Shown here piece after piece: positions 19,502 to 28,489 of a stretch of 64,000 nt of DNA (position 1 is its first letter; each line of letters begins with the position of its first letter). This DNA comes from Bradyrhizobium sp. NFR13 (lineage in GTDB: Bacteria; Pseudomonadota; Alphaproteobacteria; Rhizobiales; Xanthobacteraceae). The DNA lies in assembly GCF_900114605.1 (NCBI RefSeq), contig NZ_FOTP01000001.1, positions 372,001-436,000 on the forward strand, in the 5' to 3' direction. The notes beneath the pieces were generated by a model. It was not told where the DNA came from. It did no database searches and was given only the letters and a program-made list of their open reading frames with translations. The position numbers and the translations under genes are program-made.

Positions 19502-20195
19502 AGTCACCGATCTCAAGGTCAGTTACGGCAAGGCACTGGCGATCGAATGCGTCTCGATCAGGGTCGAGAAGGGGGAACTGATCGGCGTGCTCGGCCCCAA
19601 CGGCGCCGGCAAGACTACGCTGCTGAAGGCCATCTCACGCAGTATCGCCTCGCAGGGCACGCTGAATTTCAAGGACGCGTCGCTGCATCCGATCGAGCCG
19701 TATAACGTCGTCGCCAGAGGCATCTGCCACTGTCCCGAAGGACGCAAGCTATTCTCGGAATTGTCGGTACTAAAGAACCTGCAGCTCGGCGCCTATCTGC
19801 GGAAGAACAATGCCGAGATCGAAAAGGATTTGGAACGCGTCTTCACGCTATTCCCGGTGCTGCGCGAACGGCAATGGCAGCAATCGAGCACGCTGTCCGG
19901 CGGCGAACAGCAGATGGTCGCTATCGGCCGCGCGCTGATGGGTCGGCCGGAGCTATTATTGCTCGACGAGCCTTCGGTCGGCATCGCGCCGCGGCTGAAG
20001 GGACTGATCTTCGACTCGATCCAGCAAATCCGGAGAGACGGCACTGCCATCCTGATCGTCGAACAGGACGCGACATCAACACTGCGGATCGCGGACCGGG
20101 TCTATGTGCTGGAGCATGGACGGACAATCCGTGAGGGGACGTCGGCGGAGATTGCTGGCGACAAGTATATCCAGCAGATTTATCTGGGGGTGTAG
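19488..20195 (+). CDS. Branched-chain-type ABC transporter ATPase (LivF family)
   Basis: This 235-residue ATPase has Walker A GPNGAGKTT, signature TLSGGEQQMVAIGRALM, Walker B LLLLDEPSVGI and switch His-loop replaced by LIVEQDA, the LivF norm. It is the last gene of the five-gene importer. The long palindrome at 20204-20249 directly follows its stop. Confidence 0.93.
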
Positions 20196-20203
20196 CTCTC
20201 GAG

Positions 20204-20249
20204 TATCGTCTCCGCCTAGCACGCCTTGGCGTGCTAGGCGGAGACGATA
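20204..20249. terminator. 46-base perfect palindrome between convergent genes
   Basis: Two 22-base arms (20204-20225 and 20228-20249) are perfect complements around a TT centre. It starts 8 bases after the LivF-type stop and ends 27 bases before the btaA stop. On the plus strand ATTTTC follows after 7 bases. A bidirectional terminator is the simplest reading. Confidence 0.65.
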
Positions 20250-20276
20250 GGCTGAGATTTTCGCGGATAATCCCGC

Positions 20277-21485
20277 TTACGCCTTGCGCGTATACAGATG
20301 AAACCCGCCATAGATGCCCGAACGATCCGCAGCCAAACCTTCGGCGCTGCGCGCCTCGTCGCGCTGCCACGTCTCACGCAGCGATGCATGTTCCGGATCA
20401 TCCAGCGGTGACTCGGCGCCGGCCGTGCGGAAGATCACCCGGATGCCGTCCTTGCCAGCGCGGTCGATCGCGTCCCACAGCGCACGGATTTCATCCGGCG
20501 CCATCCAGTCCTGCGAATCCAGCAGCACGACTGCGTCGATCTGGCGGGCCGGAAGGCTCTCCAGGAACACACGCAGATTGGCATGCACCGGCGTGACCAG
20601 AGCGGCGCGGCTGGCGGTGTCCGCGTAACGGCTCTGCTGCAGGTACAACGGCAGACATTTATCGCCGGGTCCGACATAGCTGCGGCTCAGCGCCTGCCAG
20701 GCGAAATAGTTGTTGGCGTTCGGATGCACGTCGATCAGAGCGAGCAGACGTTGATGCAGCACTTCGTTGAGCGGCTGGTTGCCGCCCAGCAGCGTGCGCT
20801 GCTGCGGCGGGATGCCGAGGCTGAACAGCAGAGCCGGTGTTTTCGTCATCAGGCGGGCCAGCCGCGAATGAAATAGCCAGTGCAGGCGCTCCAGCGCCCG
20901 CTTGCGCGCCGGCGACTGGGCGTCGTCGTGCAGAAGCGCCTTCAGATCGATCCGGGCGAGTTTCGCTAGCGTGTGCGCAAAACCGATGAAGCGGCCGAGC
21001 GCGCCGTGACGATAGAAGCCGTCACTGAAGTAACCGTAGCGTGGGCGGCCCTGGATATCGCGCTCGTCCCAATAGCCGCGCGCTTCTGCGTCGAGCAGCG
21101 GCCGCAGCCGCTCGCGATAGAGGCCGACATTGCTATCGGACGCACCTTCGCCGAAGAACTTCCAGAAATCCTGATAGTTCGGCAGCGCGCGTAGGCCAGC
21201 AAGCTTCAACTTCAAGAGCGACAGATGCGCTTCATTCAGATCGACCGCATAGACATGTTCGGGCTTCGCCGACAGATAGGACAGCGCATTGCAGCCGCCG
21301 CTGGAGATGGTGACGATCGTCGAACCGGGCGCCAGCTTCAGCGCCGCCATGTCCGCCTCGGGATCCTCCCATATCTGGGTATAGACCAGCCGACGGAACC
21401 AGAAGGCAAACAGCCTGTCCCAAATCGTCGTTTCCTCGCGACCACGGCTATTGCGAACGGCGTCGGCGATCAGATGCGTATTCAT
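20277..21485 (-). CDS. btaA: S-adenosylmethionine:diacylglycerol 3-amino-3-carboxypropyltransferase
   Basis: This 402-residue protein is of the BtaA/DUF3419 family. It moves the 3-amino-3-carboxypropyl group of SAM onto diacylglycerol to form diacylglyceryl homoserine, the first step to the betaine lipid DGTS. Family features are VYTQIWEDPEADMAAL at the N-terminus, the SAM-binding region TIVTISSGGCNALSYL, and VYAVDLNEAH. ATG 21485 is chosen over a TTG 45 bases upstream. The gene is divergent from btaB across a region with a Pho box. Phosphate-starved cells use this pathway to replace phospholipids. Confidence 0.9.
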   Translation of the reverse strand: MNTHLIADAVRNSRGREETTIWDRLFAFWFRRLVYTQIWEDPEADMAALKLAPGSTIVTISSGGCNALSYLSAKPEHVYAVDLNEAHLSLLKLKLAGLRALPNYQDFWKFFGEGASDSNVGLYRERLRPLLDAEARGYWDERDIQGRPRYGYFSDGFYRHGALGRFIGFAHTLAKLARIDLKALLHDDAQSPARKRALERLHWLFHSRLARLMTKTPALLFSLGIPPQQRTLLGGNQPLNEVLHQRLLALIDVHPNANNYFAWQALSRSYVGPGDKCLPLYLQQSRYADTASRAALVTPVHANLRVFLESLPARQIDAVVLLDSQDWMAPDEIRALWDAIDRAGKDGIRVIFRTAGAESPLDDPEHASLRETWQRDEARSAEGLAADRSGIYGGFHLYTRKA

Positions 21486-21591
21486 CGGTTTCTTGAACCC
21501 TTCGAATCGACAATCTGAAATTTTTATCAAGCGCAGACTGCGGTTTTGCGACAGTCATTCCAAATTTCGGCCGCTTTCCGCGACGAAACCA

Positions 21592-21609
21592 CTGTCACAC
21601 CGCTGTCGT
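21592..21609 (+). promoter_or_regulatory. Pho box between btaA and btaB
   Basis: CTGTCACACCGCTGTCGT is two CTGTCAn-type 7-mers spaced by 4 bases, close to the PhoB consensus (CTGTCAT, 4 bases, CTGTCAT). It lies 46 bases before the btaB start. A weaker half-site, CTGTCGC on the minus strand near 21549-21555, faces btaA. PhoB control of bta genes is known in other rhizobia; here it is inferred from this match. Confidence 0.75.
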
Positions 21610-21654
21610 GTTGCGATGAAATGGATCGCTCATCCGGATGCGATGAGGTGCGCC

Positions 21655-22347
21655 ATGACGATTGTCTCCGAATACGAAGACGGCGGTCAGCCCGCGTGGT
21701 CGAACGAAGCCACGCATCGCATGAACCGGATGTATCGCTGGCAGCGCTTCATCTATGACGCGACGCGCCGGTACTATCTTCTCGGCCGCGATCAGCTCAT
21801 CGCAGAACTCGCGCCTGCGCCGGGTGCAATGGTATTGGAAGTTGGCTGCGGAACCGGGCGCAATCTGGTTCAGGCCGCGCGGAAATATCCCCAGGCAAGA
21901 TTCTACGGCATCGATATTTCGACCGAGATGCTGACCACCGCGATCGCCTCGATCGCCCGCAACGACCTCGCAAATACCGTCCGCGTCGCCCATGGCGATG
22001 CGACCAGTTTCGATCCGGCACGCATCTTTGCCGTTCCGTCATTCGATCACGTCATGATTTCCTACAGCCTGTCGATGATCCCGAGCTGGCAGGATGTGCT
22101 CGATCACGCCGTATCGCAGCTCAAGCCAGGCGGGCGACTACACATCGTCGATTTTGGCCATCAGGAGCGGCTACCGAAGATCGCCAGCAAGCTGCTGCTG
22201 CACTGGCTGACATTGTTCGACGTAACGCCGCGCCGCGAACTTCTCGATGTGCTGAAGGCGCTCGCGGAGCGTCACCACGCCAATCTCGATTTCAATCGCC
22301 CGTTCCGCGGCTACGCGCAGTCCGCGGTGCTGACGCTGCCGACGTAA
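21655..22347 (+). CDS. btaB: Diacylglyceryl-homoserine N-methyltransferase
   Basis: This 230-residue class I SAM methyltransferase would methylate diacylglyceryl homoserine three times to give the betaine lipid DGTS. It shows motif I VLEVGCGTGRNL (about 61-72), motif II FYGIDIS, the SYSLSMIPSW segment typical of BtaB, and LKPGGRLHIVDFG. ATG 21655 is preceded by GAGGTG; another ATG at 21643 is possible. The divergent partner btaA and the upstream Pho box support the assignment. Its stop is one base from the convergent membrane-protein gene. Confidence 0.88.
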   Translation: MTIVSEYEDGGQPAWSNEATHRMNRMYRWQRFIYDATRRYYLLGRDQLIAELAPAPGAMVLEVGCGTGRNLVQAARKYPQARFYGIDISTEMLTTAIASIARNDLANTVRVAHGDATSFDPARIFAVPSFDHVMISYSLSMIPSWQDVLDHAVSQLKPGGRLHIVDFGHQERLPKIASKLLLHWLTLFDVTPRRELLDVLKALAERHHANLDFNRPFRGYAQSAVLTLPT

Positions 22348-22348
22348 T

Positions 22349-23329
22349 TCAGGCGAGCTTGCGCCTGTTCACGTTTCGATAAGCTTCGACCGCGCCGAAC
22401 AGTGCGAGCGACAGCACGAACGGGATCAGATGATAGAACAGCCGGAACAACAGCAGCACAGCCAATAGGTGCTCGGTGTGTTCGCCGCCGAGCCCGACCA
22501 GGATTGTTGCATCGAACACACCGATGCCGGCGGGTGCATGGCTGGCGAATCCCAATAGCGTCGCAGCGATGAAGACGACGATCACCTGCGCGACGCCAAC
22601 ATCCATCGTCTCGGGGATCAGCACATACATCGACAGTGCCGCCGCTCCGAGATCGACGAGGCCGATGCCGATCTGGAAGAACACGTTGCGCCCGCTCGGC
22701 ACCGGCACCGACCAGTTGCGGCCACCAAGCGTGCGGATACCGTTCCACGTCCAGCCCACATAGGCGATGATACCCACAAGAATTGCCACCGCGATGAAGC
22801 GGTTGATCTCGGGCGAGAGCTGATCGATCCGGCTGATGGCATCCGGCTCGTGCAAGGTGCTGAGCGCAAGCGCGGTGAGATTGCCGAGCCAGAAGGTGAG
22901 ACCAGTCAGGAAGCAGATGCGCGCGACGCCGGCCGGGCCGATGCCATGCGGTGCATAGATCCGGTAGCGCACTGCCGATGACACCAGCAGGACGGCGCCG
23001 GTTCCGTGCGAGATCGGATAGCTGGTGAAATTTGCCAGCGCTGCAATCCTGAAGGGAATGTCCCGCCGCCCGATCATTTGCAGGGCCAGCCAGTCATACA
23101 GCGTCAAGCTGCCATAGGAGATCGCCACCAGCGCCAACGAGAGCGCAATGCTGCCAGGCGGTACTATTTGCATGGCTGACACCACATGGGCGAAATCCAC
23201 GCCCTTGAGCGCCTTGGTCAGCGCCATAAACGCAATCGTAGCAATTGCTATGCTAAGGAGTGCGCCAAGCCACCTCCAGCTGAGGCGTGTACGCATCAGC
23301 TGCATGATATTTTTCAATGCGGGTGGCAC
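22349..23329 (-). CDS. Membrane protein, lysyl-phosphatidylglycerol synthase TM-region family (UPF0104)
   Basis: This 326-residue integral membrane protein has about eight hydrophobic helices. It resembles the flippase-type N-terminal domain of MprF without the aminoacyl-transfer domain. Family-like segments are LANFTSYPISHGTGAVLLVSSA and LGFASHAPAGIGVFDATIL. The start is uncertain: GTG 23329, ATG 23305 and ATG 23296 are in frame. A lipid transport or flipping role is inferred from the fold family; adjacency to btaB may be meaningful or accidental. Confidence 0.8.
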   Translation of the reverse strand: MPPALKNIMQLMRTRLSWRWLGALLSIAIATIAFMALTKALKGVDFAHVVSAMQIVPPGSIALSLALVAISYGSLTLYDWLALQMIGRRDIPFRIAALANFTSYPISHGTGAVLLVSSAVRYRIYAPHGIGPAGVARICFLTGLTFWLGNLTALALSTLHEPDAISRIDQLSPEINRFIAVAILVGIIAYVGWTWNGIRTLGGRNWSVPVPSGRNVFFQIGIGLVDLGAAALSMYVLIPETMDVGVAQVIVVFIAATLLGFASHAPAGIGVFDATILVGLGGEHTEHLLAVLLLFRLFYHLIPFVLSLALFGAVEAYRNVNRRKLA

Positions 23330-23547
23330 ATCGTTCTACTTTTCATTAGGTCTGAGCACGCTGTGATTCGCGCATGTGTTCGCGCGTTCTGTTGCACGTC
23401 CATGTGACAGCTGCGCAAAAGCAGCGTTTTGGCGCCGCCCAACAGTCCGGTGATTTCCAGATTTCGCCCCCGCCATGTCGCATCAAGGTCATGCGGGTTC
23501 CGTAAGTCATACGCACTGAACGCACTGATTCATCCAAGCAGGATACC

Positions 23548-23769
23548 ATGTCGACCGAGACCGAATATCAGCTCACCGAAAACCAGTGGGACACATTGCG
23601 GATGCTTCGCCCCGCGATCCTGCCACCGGCCAAGCTGAACCGTTACGTTCTCGATCAGCTGGTTGCGATGGGACTGGTTGCGCTATCGGACACTGATCCG
23701 GCGCTGACACCCACGGGCCGTGCCGTGGTTCTGCGCGGCTGCCCACGCCTGTGGGATCTGGCGGCCTGA
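23548..23769 (+). CDS. Small hypothetical protein
   Basis: This 73-residue protein was not recognised. It is predicted mostly helical, ending with a short segment (LVALSDTDPALTPTGRAVVLRG) that resembles the wing part of winged-helix proteins, but this is weak. AGGA 5 bases before ATG 23548 supports translation. It lies alone between the membrane-protein gene and the convergent Sir2 gene. Confidence 0.6.
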   Translation: MSTETEYQLTENQWDTLRMLRPAILPPAKLNRYVLDQLVAMGLVALSDTDPALTPTGRAVVLRGCPRLWDLAA

Positions 23770-23785
23770 GTCGAGGCGTGCCGTT

Positions 23786-24613
23786 TTACGGCGTGTCCGC
23801 TGGCTGAAGCAGAAATGCGAGCGCGTCCTCGCAGCGCTCTTCAACCTTGAAACTGAGAAATTCGTCGGCGCGTGTGCGGCCAAGATTGACCGCGGCAATC
23901 GGAATCTCCGCGCGGACGGCCGCCTGCACGAAGCGAAAGCCTGAATAGACCATCAGCGACGAACCGGCGATCAGCATAGCGTCGGCCTTCTGCAGATGGC
24001 CGAGCGCGGCATCGACGAAGTTGCGCGGCACGCTCTCACCGAAGAACACCACATCCGGCTTCAGGATGCCGCCGCAGATCTCGCAGGCCGGCACGGCAAA
24101 GGAAGCGAAGTCGACGCCCTCCAGATCGGCATCGCCATCGGGCGCAACAGCCGCGTCGAGATCCAGCCAACCTGCGTTCAAGCGGCCCATCTCGTGCTGG
24201 AATTCATCGCGCTGGATCCGGCGTTCGCATCCCATGCAGCGCACGAGATCGAGCCGGCCGTGAAGGTCGATCACCTTCTTGCTGCCAGCGGCCTGGTGCA
24301 GCCGGTCGACATTCTGCGTGAGCAACACCTCGCATCTGCCGATCTCTTCGAGACACGCCAATGCGTGATGCGCATCGTTCGGCCGCGCCTGGCCAAACCG
24401 ACGCCAGCCGATGAGGCTGCGCGCCCAGTAACGCTGCCGCGTCAGTTCCTCGCCCATGAAGGCTTGAAACGTTACGGGCTGCGTGCGCTTCCAGTTGCCG
24501 TCAGTGTCGCGATAGTCGGGAATGCCCGAATTGGTGCTGCAACCGGCGCCGGTCAGGACAAAAAGACGTTCGTGGCGATCGACGAAATCGCGAAGGGCAT
24601 TGGGTGGGGTCAT
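23786..24613 (-). CDS. Sir2-family NAD-dependent protein deacylase
   Basis: This 275-residue sirtuin has the NAD-binding signature TGAGCSTNSGIPDYRD, the catalytic region LTQNVDRLHQAAGS with the active His later in LHGRLD, and a zinc ribbon with cysteine pairs CMGC and CEIC. The GSSLMVYSGFRF segment binds NAD ribose. Sirtuins remove acetyl or longer acyl groups from lysines while consuming NAD. ATG 24613 fits the family start; a longer frame adds 36 residues without support. The degenerate tRNA fragment lies 156 bases upstream of the start. Confidence 0.9.
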   Translation of the reverse strand: MTPPNALRDFVDRHERLFVLTGAGCSTNSGIPDYRDTDGNWKRTQPVTFQAFMGEELTRQRYWARSLIGWRRFGQARPNDAHHALACLEEIGRCEVLLTQNVDRLHQAAGSKKVIDLHGRLDLVRCMGCERRIQRDEFQHEMGRLNAGWLDLDAAVAPDGDADLEGVDFASFAVPACEICGGILKPDVVFFGESVPRNFVDAALGHLQKADAMLIAGSSLMVYSGFRFVQAAVRAEIPIAAVNLGRTRADEFLSFKVEERCEDALAFLLQPADTP

Positions 24614-25009
24614 GCGGGGACGTTTATCTCTCGGCGGCAACCATGCCAAACCGCCGCGAACGCGGCATCTACGAACGCATATGTGGGGACGGAATTCGGC
24701 GAGTCCACCATGCCCGATCACGCCATGGCGTCGAATATCGCTGGAGAGCAGATGCGCCGGTCGTTTTGAGATGGAAATCGGGAGATAGGCGCCACTAAGG
24801 GCCGTAAGCCCTTGAAATCATGGCCGGAGTGACAGGATTCGCCCCTGCAGACCCTAAGAAATCCGGGCAGGCAATCCGATAGGAAGGGTCGCGGCCGCGC
24901 GCCAACTTGGAGGAAGCGCGCGGCCGCGGCGCCGCGAGAGCTATGACAGCCTCGTGGCGGACTAGTTGCGGCGAACCGCTATCGTGTTTTGAGCGCGAAG
25001 CCGGCTTCG
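24614..25009. other. Intergenic region between Sir2 and ALDH genes
   Basis: These 396 bases hold no supported gene. They contain the tRNA-Pro-like fragment (24769-24854) and a GC-rich hairpin at 24891-24927 with perfect 12-bp arms (GCGGCCGCGCGC and its complement) and a 13-base loop. The hairpin could end transcription of the aldehyde dehydrogenase unit, but it has no T-run. Confidence 0.6.
24769..24854 (-). pseudogene. Degenerate copy of tRNA-Pro 3' end with its terminator
   Basis: Bases 24813-24854 match 58001-58041 at 37 of 41 aligned positions with one extra base. They cover the T arm, acceptor 3' strand, CCA and the TGATTTCA that follows in the tRNA-Pro gene. The T loop is damaged (GGCGAAT for TTCGAAT), and no anticodon or D arm follows. 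A hairpin (24797-24813) and AGATGGAAATCGGGAGAT (24769-24786; 17 of 18 match at 57943-57960) continue the similarity. The orientation is the same as the intact tRNA. It may be an old attachment-site duplicate. Confidence 0.75.
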
Positions 25010-26425
25010 CTACCCAACGATCGCTTTGACCTCGAGATATTCTTCGAAGCCGAAAACCCCGAACTCGCGTCCATTACCGGACTGCTTGTATCCTCCGAAC
25101 GGAAGGCTGCGGTCGAATGCAGCGCCGTTGAGGTAAACGCGTCCTGCGCGGATGCGATTGGCGACGGTGCGCGCCCGGTTGCGGTCACGCGATTGCACGA
25201 AGCCCGCCAGTCCGAACGGCGTATCATTCGCGATCTCGATGGCCTCGTCCTCGCTGTCATAGCTCATGATGGACAGCACGGGACCGAACACCTCCTCGCG
25301 CGCAATTCTCATTTGCGATGTCACGTCGCCGAACACGGTGGGGCGAACGTAGTATCCGCGATTGAGCCCCGCCGGCCGGCCCGTTCCGCCCGTGATCAGG
25401 GTCGCGCCCTCGTCAATGCCGGACTGGATCAGATCTTGTACTTTCCCGAACTGTGACTGGCTCACCAACGGCCCCATGGTGGACGCCGGATCGAGCGGAT
25501 CACCGAGACGGATGCTGCCAACGGCCTCGCTTGCGGCAGCGAAGGCTTCGTCGCGCTGCGCGCGCGGAATCAGCATGCGCGTGGGCGACTGGCAGTTCTG
25601 GCCCGCATTCGTGTAGCAGGCGTGAACGCCCTGTATCACGGCAGCTTTCAGATCGGCATCCGGAAGGATGATATTGGCGGACTTGCCGCCCAGCTCCTGC
25701 GCGACGCGCTTGACCGTATCCGCCGCCAGCTTGGCCACCCGGATGCCGGCGGTTGTCGATCCGGTGAATGACACCATGTCGATCTCGGGATGGGCGGCGA
25801 TTGCCTCGCCCACCGTCGGACCATCGCCGTTCACCACATTGAACACACCCGCTGGAAGGCCGGCACTATGCACGATCTCGGCGAACAGCATGGAGCTCAG
25901 CGGTGCGATCTCACTCGGCTTGAGAATGACCGTGCAGCCGGCGGCCAGCGCTGGCGCGACCTTCGAAGCCACCTGGTTCAACGGCCAGTTCCACGGCGTG
26001 ATCAGGCCGCAGACACCGATCGGCTCGCGGCGAACGACCCCGCCTCCCATCGCTTCTTCGAACCTGTAGTCCGCAAGCACGCGCGCAGCTTCCTCGAAAT
26101 GAAACAGCGCAACGGTCGCCTGACGTTCAGTCGCAAAGGTGATCGGTGATCCCATTTCCAGCGTCATCATCCGCGCCAGGTCCGGCAGACGCGCCCTGAA
26201 GCCCTCAATGATCTTTTGAAGATAGACGAGGCGGTCTTTCACGCTCACTTCCGAATATGTCGCAAAGGCGCGGCGGGCCGCCTGCGCGGCCCGGTCCACA
26301 TCCTGGCGGGAGCCCAGGCTGATCCGCGCGAAGGCCTCCTCCGTCGCAGGATTGAAAATTTCAAGAGTTGACGGTGTGACGGGATCCACCCAGGCGCCGT
26401 CGATATAGAACTTCAGCTTGTCCAT
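25010..26425 (-). CDS. Aldehyde dehydrogenase family protein
   Basis: This 471-residue NAD(P)-dependent aldehyde dehydrogenase has the PWNWPLNQVASKVAPALAAG cofactor region, catalytic Glu in QELGGKSANIILPDAD, and the nucleophile in NAGQNCQSPTR (Cys in the usual GQxC position). The late EEVFGPVLSIM motif is also present. It oxidises an aldehyde to its acid. ATG 26425 follows GGTGGAGAAG; a GTG 9 bases upstream is less likely. It is the first gene right of the tRNA-like fragment. An SDR and a Bug-type binding protein upstream on the same strand suggest a small catabolic unit. Confidence 0.9.
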   Translation of the reverse strand: MDKLKFYIDGAWVDPVTPSTLEIFNPATEEAFARISLGSRQDVDRAAQAARRAFATYSEVSVKDRLVYLQKIIEGFRARLPDLARMMTLEMGSPITFATERQATVALFHFEEAARVLADYRFEEAMGGGVVRREPIGVCGLITPWNWPLNQVASKVAPALAAGCTVILKPSEIAPLSSMLFAEIVHSAGLPAGVFNVVNGDGPTVGEAIAAHPEIDMVSFTGSTTAGIRVAKLAADTVKRVAQELGGKSANIILPDADLKAAVIQGVHACYTNAGQNCQSPTRMLIPRAQRDEAFAAASEAVGSIRLGDPLDPASTMGPLVSQSQFGKVQDLIQSGIDEGATLITGGTGRPAGLNRGYYVRPTVFGDVTSQMRIAREEVFGPVLSIMSYDSEDEAIEIANDTPFGLAGFVQSRDRNRARTVANRIRAGRVYLNGAAFDRSLPFGGYKQSGNGREFGVFGFEEYLEVKAIVG

Positions 26426-26522
26426 CTTCTCCACCCGTGACGCCCATACGAGGCGTAGCCGTTGTGTCCGGGGCTCGTGCCCCCGCCATCGCTGTCTCGC
26501 TGCAACTCCCGTCGCCGCGTGT

Positions 26523-27293
26523 CTAGAGGTGCCTACCCTCGTCCACGGGCACGACGATCCCCGTCGAACTCGTCAGGTTGACGATGCAGGCCATCACCGC
26601 TCTTGCGACATCGTCGGGCGTCGTGATGCGGGCAAGCGGGAGTTTCTCCGCGACTCGCTGCAACTGCTCCCGCGTCCGCCCGGCGACGAAGTCCGTATCT
26701 ACGCCAGCCGGCGAAATGGAAAACACCCGGATTGTGGGTGCGAGCACTTTCGCCAGCGCGATCGTCAGCGCGTCGACACCCGCCTTGGCGGACAGATAAG
26801 CGAGGCTGCTTCCGAGCCCGGTGCGGGCGGCAATGGACGAAATGTTCACAATGGCAGCGCCGCTGCCGCGCTCCAGCAATGGACGGAAAGCGCGCACCAT
26901 GGCGAAAGGCCCCCGCAGGTTGATGGTCACAGTGCGGTCGAATATCTCGTCGGTCAGCGCGTCGAGATCGTTGGCCGGCACAGGCGTCGTGGCGCCTCCA
27001 CAATTAACCAGCACATCGAGCCGACCATACTCCTTCTCCACCCGCGCCGCGGCTTCGGCGATGGAGGATGGCTCGTCGATCGCGATGCGCAGAGCGAGAT
27101 GCCCGGTGCCCTGCAGCCCGCTCACGACATCTTCCGCCAGTTCCTTGCGGCTGTTGTAGCCGACCACGACAGCCGATCCGCTGGCCGCGAGGCGTGCCGC
27201 TGTCGCCTTGCCGATCCCGCTACTGCCGCCTGTGACGAGCGCCACTGCGGGAGTCGATAGCGCGGGAACATCGATGCGGATTACGTCAATCAC
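26523..27293 (-). CDS. Short-chain dehydrogenase/reductase (SDR)
   Basis: This 256-residue SDR has the cofactor loop TGGSSGIGKATA, the NCGG segment (usually NNAG), catalytic Ser in NISSIAAR, and catalytic Tyr-x3-Lys in AYLSAKAG. GTG 27293 is preferred because GGGAG lies 7 bases upstream; an ATG at 27329 is possible. The C-terminal GIVVPVDEGRHL resembles classical FabG-like members. It probably interconverts an alcohol and a carbonyl compound in the same pathway as the aldehyde dehydrogenase. The substrate is unknown. Confidence 0.85.
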   Translation of the reverse strand: MIDVIRIDVPALSTPAVALVTGGSSGIGKATAARLAASGSAVVVGYNSRKELAEDVVSGLQGTGHLALRIAIDEPSSIAEAAARVEKEYGRLDVLVNCGGATTPVPANDLDALTDEIFDRTVTINLRGPFAMVRAFRPLLERGSGAAIVNISSIAARTGLGSSLAYLSAKAGVDALTIALAKVLAPTIRVFSISPAGVDTDFVAGRTREQLQRVAEKLPLARITTPDDVARAVMACIVNLTSSTGIVVPVDEGRHL

Positions 27294-27379
27294 TTCATCA
27301 CTCCCGATCGTCAGGCGACATGCCTGCACTCAGCGCACACAAGACAGCGCGACACTGCGCCGTACCGGCCTCGTCCTTG

Positions 27380-28348
27380 CTACATTGCGATTTTTGCCGC
27401 CTCGATCACCGGCCGCCACTTGGCGAGTTCGGCCGCGACGAATGCCTTGAGATCATCCGGCGATCCGCCGACACCCAGCAATGCGTTCTGCCCGAGAATA
27501 GCCTTCCCCTTCTCACTCTGGAGAAAGCTGTTTACGACGCTGTTCAACTTGGCGACGATCTCGGGCGACGTTCCGGTCGGCGCGACCATGGCGTACCATG
27601 CTGATGCCTCGAAGCCCTTGAAGCCCGTCTCCTGCACTGTCGGCACGGCCGGCAGTTGCGCGGCCCGCTGGCTGGTCGTGACGGCGAGCGCCTGAATTTT
27701 TCCTGAGGTGACCAGCGGCACATAGGTCGGCATGAAGTCGATGGCGACGTCGATCTGACCGCCGAGCAAATCCGTCATCAGTGGCGATGTACCTCGATAC
27801 GGCACGTTGGTCATCTTGACGCCGACGGACCTTTGCACCAGCTCCGACGTGATGTGTCCGAGCGTACCATTGCCGGGATGTCCCACATTGACCTTGTCGG
27901 GATTCTGCTTCGCATAAGCGATCAGTTCTTCGAATGTCTTCGCCGGAAATTCGGTGCGCGTCGTCACAATGAGTGGAGACTTGGCGACGAGAACGACCGG
28001 CGTGAAATCCTTTTCGGAATCATAGGTCATTCCCTTATACATCAGCTTGTTGAGCGCAATCGGCGCCGGCGTACCGAACAGCAGCGTGTAGCCGTCAGCG
28101 CTCGCCTTGGCCACGGCGGCACCACCAATGCTGCCGCCTGCCCCCGCACGATTGTCGACAATGAACTGCTTGCCAAGCGCCTCGCTCAACGCCTGGCCGA
28201 CGGCGCGTGCGAGCGTGTCGACGGCAGATCCTGCGGGAAACGGCACGATCATGGTGACCGTCCGCTCCGGCCATCCTTGCGCGACAGCACTGTGGATGGG
28301 CGTCAGAGCGAACACGAGACCGCATATGCCAGCTATCAATGCACGCAT
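27380..28348 (-). CDS. Bug-family (TctC-like) periplasmic substrate-binding protein
   Basis: This 322-residue exported protein has a signal peptide (MRALIAGICGLVFALTPIHS, cleavage near AVAQG) and the Bug-family pattern: RTVTMIVPFPAGSAVDTLAR, VDNRAGAGGSIGG and PYRGTSPLMTDLLGGQID. Bug proteins bind carboxylates for TctAB-type transporters, or act as orphan sensors. No tctA or tctB gene is in the window, so it is an orphan here. GGAGG before ATG 28348 supports the start. Confidence 0.9.
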   Translation of the reverse strand: MRALIAGICGLVFALTPIHSAVAQGWPERTVTMIVPFPAGSAVDTLARAVGQALSEALGKQFIVDNRAGAGGSIGGAAVAKASADGYTLLFGTPAPIALNKLMYKGMTYDSEKDFTPVVLVAKSPLIVTTRTEFPAKTFEELIAYAKQNPDKVNVGHPGNGTLGHITSELVQRSVGVKMTNVPYRGTSPLMTDLLGGQIDVAIDFMPTYVPLVTSGKIQALAVTTSQRAAQLPAVPTVQETGFKGFEASAWYAMVAPTGTSPEIVAKLNSVVNSFLQSEKGKAILGQNALLGVGGSPDDLKAFVAAELAKWRPVIEAAKIAM

Positions 28349-28489
28349 GTTTCCTCCGATTCTATGTGCAGGCTGTGCCCGCTTGTTCGGCGCTATCTTC
28401 CGCAGCGCTTTCCCTGTTCGATGTCCTACAATCAAACCGCTATCGAAGTTGCGGAATGTGCAGCCGTTCCGCTGTACGGCACGGCTTGC

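Noticed and set aside
24769-24854. Functional tRNA at the degenerate copy
   Set aside because: Anticodon and D arms are missing and the T loop lacks TTCGAAT.
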